Shown here one piece after another: positions 1-5,317 of a stretch of 11,340 bases of DNA (the first letter of the stretch is position 1; the number at the start of each line of letters is the position of its first letter). The stretch is from assembly GCA_009926245.1 (NCBI GenBank), contig RFPG01000028.1, positions 1 through 11,340 on the forward strand, in the 5' to 3' direction. The stretch is from Sphingobacteriia bacterium. GTDB lineage: Bacteria > Bacteroidota > Bacteroidia > UBA7662. A program made the position numbers and the translations under genes. The notes under the pieces were generated by a model. That model was not told the DNA's origin. It did not search any database and saw nothing but the letters and a program-made list of their open reading frames with translations.

Positions 1-422
1 CGATGCGACAAGCGCGTTAGAAGGAACAGTCGAATCGGTAGGCCCAAACCCAGGTGCCAAGCCCAAAAAACCAGGACAGCCTGCAGGGAAAAAACTTCGG
101 ACGAGGCCTGATCATCCCAAAGCAGAGCAAACGACAAGAGCACGGTTCCCAGAAGGACCGCCAACAACATGCGGCCCGTTTCGTTGAGTCGGGATTTGCG
201 GTAAATATCCTGGTAGGAGCCGGACAAGGCATAAACCAGGACCCAAAACCAAGGCAAGGTGAGCACACCCGTCAAACCCTGCAATCCATGCTCAAAACTC
301 AAAGCCCAGGATTCCCCGGTCAACGAAGATTGTCGATAGCCAAAAAACAAAATCCAGGCAAGGCCGCTGGCGCACCAATCGCCCAAGATGAGCATCAGCA
401 TATCCCAGCGCCTTCGATTCAT
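1..422 (-). CDS. Polyprenyl-phosphate sugar transferase, N-terminal part (runs off left edge)
   Basis: The reading frame opens with ATG at 422-420 and stays open for 140 codons to the window edge, so only the N-terminus is present. It reads as a membrane protein with about four hydrophobic segments (residues ~8-28, ~48-66, ~79-95, ~103-127). A motif SGSYQDIYRKSRLNE sits between segments 2 and 3, and LLWDD ends segment 3. From memory this matches the N-terminal membrane region of Bacteroidota exopolysaccharide glycosylphosphotransferases (priming enzymes that move a sugar-1-phosphate onto undecaprenyl phosphate at the inner membrane). The catalytic bacterial sugar transferase domain would lie outside the window, so the activity is inferred. 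The start codon overlaps the stop of the upstream lipoprotein gene (ATGA at 422-419), which suggests translational coupling in the oxidoreductase-lipoprotein-transferase operon. Confidence 0.8.
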   Translation of the reverse strand, partial: MNRRRWDMLMLILGDWCASGLAWILFFGYRQSSLTGESWALSFEHGLQGLTGVLTLPWFWVLVYALSGSYQDIYRKSRLNETGRMLLAVLLGTVLLSFALLWDDQASSEVFSLQAVLVFWAWHLGLGLPIRLFLLTRLSH

Positions 423-1279
423 TGCAATAATTTGAGGTTATCCACCCAAACACGACCGGCAACCGTTGAACCGCTTGCGTACAATGGACGAAGCAGAACC
501 CGGTAACGCGCCCCGTTGACTACGCCTAAATAAGGCGAAAAGTTGATGTACTGCTTGGACCAAAGGGCCGTGGGCGCTAACTCCACAATCCAGAGAGGAT
601 CACTGATATCCGACCCCAATTGACTCTGCAGACCCACCTGCAACGGTACATTGTTACGGTAATTGAGTTCCAAGAAACAAGGCTTCCCTGCGGTGAGCCC
701 AAATTGATCAATGCTCTCGGCCACCAGGTACGGAGCCCTTTGATCCACCGCCATATACAACGAAGAAAGTCCCTCAAAAACCGAATCGGCCCGGCTTTCT
801 CGAAGCAGGACGGTATCCGAGCCACTGCGGGCCCGCAGTCCAAATCCCAGATTATCAAAGTCTTCCAACCAAACATATCGCACCGTGCTGCGGTACGATG
901 TGCGGGGCCTGAGGGTATCCGTCCGACCACGGTAGAGATCCACCACGGTATCCCAAGGAACAAAGAACGGATAGGCCGCACGGGTCGCTGATATACCGTT
1001 GAGCAAAATCCCCGCATTGAACTGCAATCGGACGGTCCCTTCGCGAAGCAACGGAATGGTCGCCGGGAGCGGGTAGGCTCCCTGAAGATCCCCATCGATA
1101 TACAACCAAACATCCTTGATGCGGGCCGAAAGGGTGCCCTGGGTTTGGGGGGTGCCTACGACCTGCACCGTATCGATGTGGAGGTAGGCCGGGACCCCTT
1201 GGTCCTTGGCATACCAACCGCAACTTTGGAGCAGAAAAAGGGATATCGCCCAGAGGCCGACCCCAAGGCTACGACGCAT
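419..1279 (-). CDS. Lipoprotein of a type found beside Bacteroidota sugar transferases
   Basis: A 286-residue protein with a lipoprotein signal peptide: two arginines after Met1, a hydrophobic stretch, then lipobox LQSC with the modified cysteine at residue 20. The rest is beta-rich in appearance, without a catalytic motif I recognise. The segments KDVWLYIDGDLQGAYPLP and NGISATRAAYPFFVP recall a conserved but uncharacterised Bacteroidota lipoprotein family that I remember next to polysaccharide genes. A later part (YVWLEDFDNLGFGL) could start a carbohydrate-binding-like jelly roll; this is a guess. An upstream in-frame TTG at 1285 is possible, but the ATG at 1279 gives a normal signal peptide. 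The gene overlaps the upstream oxidoreductase by 11 bases and the downstream sugar transferase by 4, so it should be co-translated with both. It may be an outer-membrane or periplasmic partner in surface glycan assembly, but nothing in the sequence proves that. Confidence 0.8.
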   Translation of the reverse strand: MRRSLGVGLWAISLFLLQSCGWYAKDQGVPAYLHIDTVQVVGTPQTQGTLSARIKDVWLYIDGDLQGAYPLPATIPLLREGTVRLQFNAGILLNGISATRAAYPFFVPWDTVVDLYRGRTDTLRPRTSYRSTVRYVWLEDFDNLGFGLRARSGSDTVLLRESRADSVFEGLSSLYMAVDQRAPYLVAESIDQFGLTAGKPCFLELNYRNNVPLQVGLQSQLGSDISDPLWIVELAPTALWSKQYINFSPYLGVVNGARYRVLLRPLYASGSTVAGRVWVDNLKLLQ

Positions 1280-2270
1280 TGGCAATTTTGTCCAGAATCA
1301 TATTGGCAACCCGCAGGGCTTGATAACCCTCTTCGATACTAACGGCTTCTTTGGTGTTTTGTTGGATGCAACGTCCAAAGGCATCCAATTCATCGCGGAT
1401 GGCGTTACCAACCGGGGGTTCGCTTCGTTCAACGGCCATATAACGCGGAGCCTTATCGGGACCCAGTCCCAATTCGATCCAGTTGGATCCCTCACCGGGT
1501 TGGTCTTGCAATTCGATCATTTCCAACTTTTTGTCCAAAAAGTCCAAGGAGAGGTAGGCGTTGTTTTGAAAAATTCGCATCTTGCGCATGGCCTTGAGGC
1601 TGATTCGACTGGCTGTCAAATTGGCGACGGTTCCGTTGTGAAATTCCAAACGGGCATTGGCTATATCCGGGGTGGATGAAACCACCGAGACCCCACTGGC
1701 TTTGACATCCCGCACCTCAGAGCGCACCATCGCCAAAACCAGATCGATATCGTGAATCATCAAATCCAGAACAATGGATACATCGGTTCCGCGGGGGTTG
1801 TAGGAGGCCAAACGATGGGCTTCAATAAAGCGAGGCGCCAGGCCCATGGCGGCAGCCCGGGTGTAGACTGGGTTAAATCGTTCGACGTGCCCCACCTGCG
1901 CTTTGACCCCGGCCTCACGGGCCATGTTAAGCATTTCAAGGGCCTGAGCCGGGGTGCCGGCCACCGGCTTTTCGATGAACAAATGCTTGAGTCGACGCAG
2001 GGCCATCAAGGCCAAATCGTAATGCGAAAGGGTGGGGGCCACAATATCCACGGCATCCACCAGGTCCATCAACGCTTCGGGCTGATCAAAGCCAGGGACC
2101 CCAAAGACCTCGACGGCCTTGGCCAAGGCCAAAGGGTCTGGGTCGTAGACCCCCACCACGTGGAACCGCTCCGGCAATTCGAGCAGGCATTTGAGGTGAA
2201 TTTTGCCGAGGTGCCCAGCCCCCAGAAGGGCCACGCGAACCGGGGGTACCGAAAGAGGCTCTGTATGCAT
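1269..2270 (-). CDS. Gfo/Idh/MocA-family NAD(P)-dependent oxidoreductase
   Basis: A 333-residue protein with the layout of the Gfo/Idh/MocA family. There is an N-terminal Rossmann fold (VALLGAGHLGKIH, residues 13-25, with the glycine-rich turn), the family EKP signature at 100-102 (Lys101 is the expected catalytic/cofactor-contacting lysine), GHVERFNP at 127-134, and an MIHDIDL motif with His173/Asp174 in the C-terminal alpha/beta domain. Length is normal. Such enzymes oxidise or reduce hydroxyl groups of sugars and related compounds, often UDP-sugars. The substrate cannot be read here, but the downstream lipoprotein and sugar transferase point to nucleotide-sugar or glycan metabolism. The start chosen is ATG 2270; the open frame extends to a GTG at 2330, but that would add 20 residues unlike the family and overlap the pcm start. 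An exact TAnnTTTG box lies 8 bases upstream. Confidence 0.9.
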   Translation of the reverse strand: MHTEPLSVPPVRVALLGAGHLGKIHLKCLLELPERFHVVGVYDPDPLALAKAVEVFGVPGFDQPEALMDLVDAVDIVAPTLSHYDLALMALRRLKHLFIEKPVAGTPAQALEMLNMAREAGVKAQVGHVERFNPVYTRAAAMGLAPRFIEAHRLASYNPRGTDVSIVLDLMIHDIDLVLAMVRSEVRDVKASGVSVVSSTPDIANARLEFHNGTVANLTASRISLKAMRKMRIFQNNAYLSLDFLDKKLEMIELQDQPGEGSNWIELGLGPDKAPRYMAVERSEPPVGNAIRDELDAFGRCIQQNTKEAVSIEEGYQALRVANMILDKIANAS

Positions 2271-2278
2271 GATTGTGA

Positions 2279-2286
2279 CAAACTTA
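2279..2286 (-). promoter_or_regulatory. Candidate -7 promoter box (TAAGTTTG) for the oxidoreductase operon
   Basis: Read on the minus strand this is TAAGTTTG, an exact match to the Bacteroidota -7 consensus TAnnTTTG. It ends 8 bases before the ATG at 2270, so transcription would begin only a few bases before the start codon. I do not see a TTTG -33 element at the usual 19-21 base spacing, which lowers confidence. Confidence 0.4.
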
Positions 2287-2300
2287 AAGCCTGCACCCTG

Positions 2301-2308
2301 TAAATTTA
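2301..2308 (+). promoter_or_regulatory. Possible -7 promoter box (TAAATTTA) for pcm
   Basis: TAAATTTA matches TAnnTTTG except for the last base. It overlaps the ATG at 2308 and lies 8 bases before the second in-frame ATG at 2317. If it is the true box, the 2317 start (three residues shorter) is the one used. No good -33 element is visible; TTGTG at 2273-2277 is 23 bases upstream. Confidence 0.25.
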
Positions 2309-2991
2309 TGCCTTCTATGCCTCCACTCACCGCCCTATCGCTACGGGATACCCCCCGTCACCAGGGTATGCGCAGGCAACTCATCGAAGAACTGAAATCA
2401 AAAGGCATCGTCGACCCGGCCGTTCTGCAGGCCATGTGGGAGGTCCCACGTCATTTTTTCCTGGACCATGCCCTCAGCGAAATGGCCTACCAGGACAAGG
2501 CCATGCCCATTGGAGAAGGCCAGACCATCTCCCAACCGTACACCGTGGCCTTTCAGAGCAGCCTCCTGGAAGTCGCCCCTCACCTCAAGGTTTTGGAAAT
2601 TGGTACCGGCTCGGGGTACCAGGCCGCTGTCTTGGACCGAATGGGGGCCCGGGTCTACAGCATCGAAACCATCAAGCCCTTGCATCAGCCTGCGCAATCG
2701 TTGTTAAAACACTTGAATTGTCGTGCCAAACTCTTTGTAGGCGATGGAAGTCTGGGCCTTCCCTCCTTTGCCCCCTTTGATCGTATTCTGGTCACGGCGG
2801 CCTCGCCAAGTGTTCCAGCCGCCCTCCAAAATCAACTCAAATTGGGGGGACACCTGGTCATACCGGTGGGGACGCTTGAAGAACAAACCATGCTCAAAAT
2901 CACCCGACTTTCGGAAGGAGAATTCAGCACCCAGTCCTATCCTGGCTTTCGATTCGTGCCCCTGACAGGGGCCGAGGGCTGGCCCCGCTAG
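2308..2991 (+). CDS. pcm: Protein-L-isoaspartate O-methyltransferase
   Basis: A 227-residue cytosolic repair enzyme that uses S-adenosylmethionine to methylate L-isoaspartyl residues formed by protein ageing. Visible family marks are VPRHFF (46-51), the active-site segment GQTISQPYTVAFQ (71-83), SAM-binding motif I VLEIGTGSGYQAAVL (95-109), an acidic residue after the next strand (YSIE, Glu120), and the late motif ILVTAASPSVP followed by LKLGGHLVIPVG. Length is slightly above the usual ~210 because of the N-terminus. The open frame extends to 2203, but that part is antisense to the oxidoreductase. Starts at 2308 and 2317 are both plausible, with the N-terminal family similarity beginning near RDTPRHQG. 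The gene stands alone on the plus strand, divergent from the oxidoreductase operon and ending 2 bases from the stop of convergent smpB. Confidence 0.95.
   Translation: MPSMPPLTALSLRDTPRHQGMRRQLIEELKSKGIVDPAVLQAMWEVPRHFFLDHALSEMAYQDKAMPIGEGQTISQPYTVAFQSSLLEVAPHLKVLEIGTGSGYQAAVLDRMGARVYSIETIKPLHQPAQSLLKHLNCRAKLFVGDGSLGLPSFAPFDRILVTAASPSVPAALQNQLKLGGHLVIPVGTLEEQTMLKITRLSEGEFSTQSYPGFRFVPLTGAEGWPR
2968..2986. terminator. GC-rich hairpin at the pcm/smpB convergent junction
   Basis: GGGGCC (2968-2973) and GGCCCC (2981-2986) form a perfect 6-pair GC stem with a 7-base loop. It overlaps the last codons of pcm and lies 7 bases past the smpB stop. There is no T tract on either strand, so it may act as a weak, bidirectional or factor-assisted terminator, or may simply be chance in GC-rich coding sequence. 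Confidence 0.3.
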
Positions 2992-2993
2992 GA

Positions 2994-3464
2994 TTAGCGT
3001 TCGGTTTCCCTTTGCTGGTCCCGGTCCAGGTCTTTTTCTTTGAGGGCCTGGCGCTTATCATGGGATTTGCGACCTCGGGCCAATCCCAATTCCAACTTGG
3101 CCCAACCCCTTTCGCTAAAAAACAAACGCAACGGAATGAGGGCCAATCCTTTTTCGGTGATGCGGTGATGGATTTTTCGGAGCTCGGCTTTGTTGAGCAA
3201 TAGAAGGCGATCGCGCCAAGGTTCGTGGTTCAGGTACGATGCCTGGGCATAGGCCGCAATATGCATCTTGCGCACCAAGAGTTGAGGGCCGTCAAAGACA
3301 GCATAGGAATCTCCCAACCCAGCCTTGCCATCGCGTAGGCTCTTGATTTCCGAGCCTGTCAGCACGATTCCCGCTTCAAAGCGCAACAAGATCTCGTAAT
3401 CGTGCTGGGCTTTGCGGTTGATGATCTCCGGTGCTACGGGTTTGGATTTGGGGGCCGGGCTCAT
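2994..3464 (-). CDS. smpB: SsrA-binding protein SmpB
   Basis: A 156-residue partner of tmRNA that delivers it to stalled ribosomes for trans-translation. Family marks run along the whole length: INRKAQHDYEI at 15-25, EAGIVLTGSEIKSLRDGKA at 30-48, HEPWRDRLLLLNKAEL, then LIPLRLFFSERGWAKLELGL, and the basic C-terminal tail with GRKSHDKRQ that enters the decoding centre. Length is normal for the family. It is the last gene of a three-gene operon: its ATG overlaps the stop of the upstream thioesterase gene as ATGA (3464-3461), which argues for coupled translation. The stop lies 2 bases from the pcm stop, so the two genes converge. The tmRNA gene itself is not in the window. Confidence 0.97.
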   Translation of the reverse strand: MSPAPKSKPVAPEIINRKAQHDYEILLRFEAGIVLTGSEIKSLRDGKAGLGDSYAVFDGPQLLVRKMHIAAYAQASYLNHEPWRDRLLLLNKAELRKIHHRITEKGLALIPLRLFFSERGWAKLELGLARGRKSHDKRQALKEKDLDRDQQRETER

Positions 3465-3862
3465 AAGGTGTCGCGCAATCGTTCAAAGCGTTGTTGGAGT
3501 AGTCCTCGGTCCAAAACCTTTTGACTGCAGGTACCGGTCGCCAGTAAACGACCGCTGGCCAAAGCCTCCCAGGAGCATAACACATCGTTGCCACTACAGG
3601 ACTCCAGCGTTGCGATGACGTCCACCCTTTGACCCATCAGAGCCGGCGCCTTGTGTTCGATAGTCAAGCCGTTACCGATGCCTTCTTCGTGGTCTTCTCG
3701 CAGTTTCAAAACAAATTGCCGGCAAGCCCACTCGGCTTCCCTTGCCATGGCAAAGGTCGAACAAACCGGGTGTACTTCAACACCCCCAAAAGAAGCCGTA
3801 TCCTCGGGACCCACCACAAAGGAGGTGACGATTTTTTCCCCCGAAGGGAAGTTATAACGCAT
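3461..3862 (-). CDS. FlK-like hotdog-fold thioesterase
   Basis: A 133-residue single-domain protein that resembles the fluoroacetyl-CoA thioesterase (FlK) branch of hotdog thioesterases. Compared with FlK from memory, the catalytic residues are all present at the same spacing: Thr36 and Glu44 in CSTFAMAREAEWAC (8 apart, like FlK Thr42/Glu50), and Gly63 and His70 in GNGLTIEH (7 apart, like Gly69/His76). WAC after the glutamate is also shared. The C-terminal half (DVIATLESCSGNDVLCSWEA, then ATGTCSQKVLD) reads as hotdog strands. Most bacterial relatives act on unknown acyl-CoAs, so hydrolysis of some acyl-CoA is likely, and fluoroacetyl-CoA specificity is not implied. The gene starts 11 bases inside the end of the DtxR-like gene and overlaps smpB by 4, so all three should be one transcription and translation unit. 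Confidence 0.75.
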   Translation of the reverse strand: MRYNFPSGEKIVTSFVVGPEDTASFGGVEVHPVCSTFAMAREAEWACRQFVLKLREDHEEGIGNGLTIEHKAPALMGQRVDVIATLESCSGNDVLCSWEALASGRLLATGTCSQKVLDRGLLQQRFERLRDTL

Positions 3863-4577
3863 GGGTACGCTGAACCGGTTTGATCAAAACCAACAACGGA
3901 GCCGCCTGCCGATCCTCCAGTTGAAGTTTTCGTCCATCCCCCAGGCGTAGTTCCCAAGGATCGCCGGCCCCAATGCCCCGATGCAGGACCTCAAATGCCT
4001 GACCAAACAACAATCCCATGGCATTCACGTCCCTCAACAAGTTCAAATCCCGACCTTGAATCCCCGCAAAAACCAATGGACCGGATAAATCGCGATCCAA
4101 AGACCCCAAGGCGACTCGGTGCAACCCAACGGTTTGCCCTTCCGAGCCGGGGATGGGGTTGCCGTGCGGGTCCACGGTAGGGGTCCCAAGAAAATCCGAG
4201 AGCTTGTCCGTTAATAGCACCGATCGAACATGTTCCAATTCCTCGGCGAGTTCATGGATTTCCCCGGTACCCAGGCCCAGTTTACCGGCCAAAAAATATT
4301 CCCAAAGCCGATGGCGTCGAACCACATGGGATGCCAATTTGAACCCGTAAGGGGTCAGCAAAGCCCCTTGATAGGGCTGGTAGTCTACCAAACCTCGTTC
4401 GGATAACTTGAGCAACATGCTGGTCACCGAGGATGGCTTGGTGTGGAGCGATGAGGCAAGGGTGTTGGTGTTGACTGGATAGGCCTCGTGCCCTTCGGGA
4501 AGGCCCCCGTAATCGTAGCCCGACAAACGATAAATTGCTTTGAGGTAATTCTCGGTGGAACGAGTCTGCTTGAGCAT
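3852..4577 (-). CDS. DtxR/MntR-family metal-dependent transcriptional regulator
   Basis: A 241-residue iron- or manganese-sensing repressor. Order of parts: winged helix (residues ~1-75, with TKPSSVTSMLLKLSERGLVDY as recognition helix and wing entry), dimerisation/metal domain (~76-145), and a C-terminal FeoA/SH3-like domain (~150-241). Aligned from memory with DtxR, the ancillary-site ligands are kept (His89 and Glu93 in RRHRLWEYFL, His108), as are primary-site Glu115 and His116 in HELAEELEHV. The DtxR Cys102 position is Glu112, as in manganese-responsive MntR, and the DtxR Met10 position is Asn10. A DPHGNPIP motif (136-143) is typical of the family. The ATG at 4577 is preferred over a TTG at 4604, which would overlap the divergent gene. 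Downstream genes are the thioesterase and smpB. A role controlling the divergent redoxin operon, and itself, is an inference from the shared 26-base promoter region. Confidence 0.92.
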   Translation of the reverse strand: MLKQTRSTENYLKAIYRLSGYDYGGLPEGHEAYPVNTNTLASSLHTKPSSVTSMLLKLSERGLVDYQPYQGALLTPYGFKLASHVVRRHRLWEYFLAGKLGLGTGEIHELAEELEHVRSVLLTDKLSDFLGTPTVDPHGNPIPGSEGQTVGLHRVALGSLDRDLSGPLVFAGIQGRDLNLLRDVNAMGLLFGQAFEVLHRGIGAGDPWELRLGDGRKLQLEDRQAAPLLVLIKPVQRTHAL

Positions 4578-4580
4578 AGC

Positions 4581-4588
4581 CAAAGATA
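4581..4588 (-). promoter_or_regulatory. Candidate -7 box (TATCTTTG) for the DtxR-like operon
   Basis: On the minus strand this is TATCTTTG, an exact TAnnTTTG match ending 3 bases before the ATG at 4577. The transcript would start at or next to the start codon (leaderless). A TTTG at 4612-4615 lies 23 bases upstream, a little beyond the usual 19-21 spacing. Confidence 0.45.
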
Positions 4589-4594
4589 AATTTG
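4587..4594 (+). promoter_or_regulatory. Candidate -7 box (TAAATTTG) for the redoxin-cargo operon
   Basis: TAAATTTG is an exact TAnnTTTG match, ending 9 bases before the ATG at 4604, so the leader would be only a few bases long. It overlaps the opposite-strand box by 2 bases, making an imperfect dyad CAAA-N6-TTTG (4581-4594). No TTTG is visible at canonical -33 spacing. A repressor bound here would block both directions. Confidence 0.45.
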
Positions 4595-4603
4595 AGGGAA
4601 ACA

Positions 4604-5299
4604 ATGCAGCCCAAAGTGCCCCACTTTTCTAAACGTCGACTCCAACAACTTGCCATCCTCCTGGGGGTCTGGGCCCTATGGTTGGTTGGGGGGGCTTTGG
4701 GGACGACCTCCACGGCGCAGGTCCCCGAAAAAGCCCCTCTGCGTTGGGGTGAACGCGCGCCGGGCCTGCACCTACAACCCTTCCATGGACCAAAGCGTCG
4801 CAGAAATTCCTGGCGGCCAACCAAAAATCAGAAGATCATATTGCTGGTTTTTGGCGATATCGCATGCCCTGCGTATCACCTCTACCTGCCCAGAATCGTG
4901 GGTTTAAAAGAAAAGATGGCGGAACTCAACGGCGACATCCTGTGGATCTACCCCCACGCATTGGACTCCAGCCTGATCCCCTACCCAGGCGCCAAGGTTT
5001 ACAAAGATTTGCTTGGTCAAAGTATGGGGTCGTATCGCATCGCTCGTTTGCCCACCCTGGTCCTCCTCCAAAAAGACCGTGAACCAACGAGGAATCCATT
5101 TTCATGGGGTCGCAAAATCCGGTTAGAAAACTGGTCCATTCGCTATGCAGGGGCCGTTGACCAGGACCCCGAGGGCCGTGCTATCGGTATTCGACAGGAC
5201 CTTGTTGAAGCCTTGCGGGATTTGAGCCATAGTCCCTATGTTCGCATCCCGGCAACCCGAACCCATGGCTGCCCCTACCCTGTAACGCAACGCCCTTAA
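4604..5299 (+). CDS. Redoxin-like (thioredoxin-fold) exported or membrane-anchored protein
   Basis: A 231-residue protein with a basic N-terminus and one hydrophobic segment (residues ~15-34, then a TTSTAQ region), so it is exported or anchored with the main part in the periplasm. The core looks like an AhpC/TSA or redoxin domain: strand KIILLVFGDIACPAYHLYLP with the peroxidatic-type cysteine at Cys88, a later strand DILWIYPHA, and the cis-proline-like IARLPTLVLL. The usual resolving cysteine is missing (CPAY instead of CxxC). A second cysteine sits near the C-terminus in THGCPYP (Cys223), a position where related redoxin proteins often carry GCxIK. These are the only two cysteines of the mature part, so they may form the redox pair. 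The start is ATG 4604; an upstream TTG at 4592 lies inside the promoter box. The cargo gene follows after 18 bases. Substrate unknown. Confidence 0.75.
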   Translation: MQPKVPHFSKRRLQQLAILLGVWALWLVGGALGTTSTAQVPEKAPLRWGERAPGLHLQPFHGPKRRRNSWRPTKNQKIILLVFGDIACPAYHLYLPRIVGLKEKMAELNGDILWIYPHALDSSLIPYPGAKVYKDLLGQSMGSYRIARLPTLVLLQKDREPTRNPFSWGRKIRLENWSIRYAGAVDQDPEGRAIGIRQDLVEALRDLSHSPYVRIPATRTHGCPYPVTQRP

Positions 5300-5317
5300 C
5301 CCCCACATCCCAACCGA

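Noticed and set aside
54..506. A 150-codon plus-strand open frame at the left edge
   Set aside because: It runs antisense across the sugar transferase and lipoprotein genes, whose minus-strand reading shows membrane segments and family motifs; its own translation is basic and low in structure.
1752..2303. A 183-codon open frame on the plus strand opposite the oxidoreductase
   Set aside because: It is fully antisense to a well-supported gene, has no recognisable domain, and long shadow frames are common in this base composition.
4282..4824. A 180-codon minus-strand open frame spanning the divergent promoter
   Set aside because: It crosses both the regulator and the redoxin gene in wrong frames and would remove the promoter region; no motif supports it.
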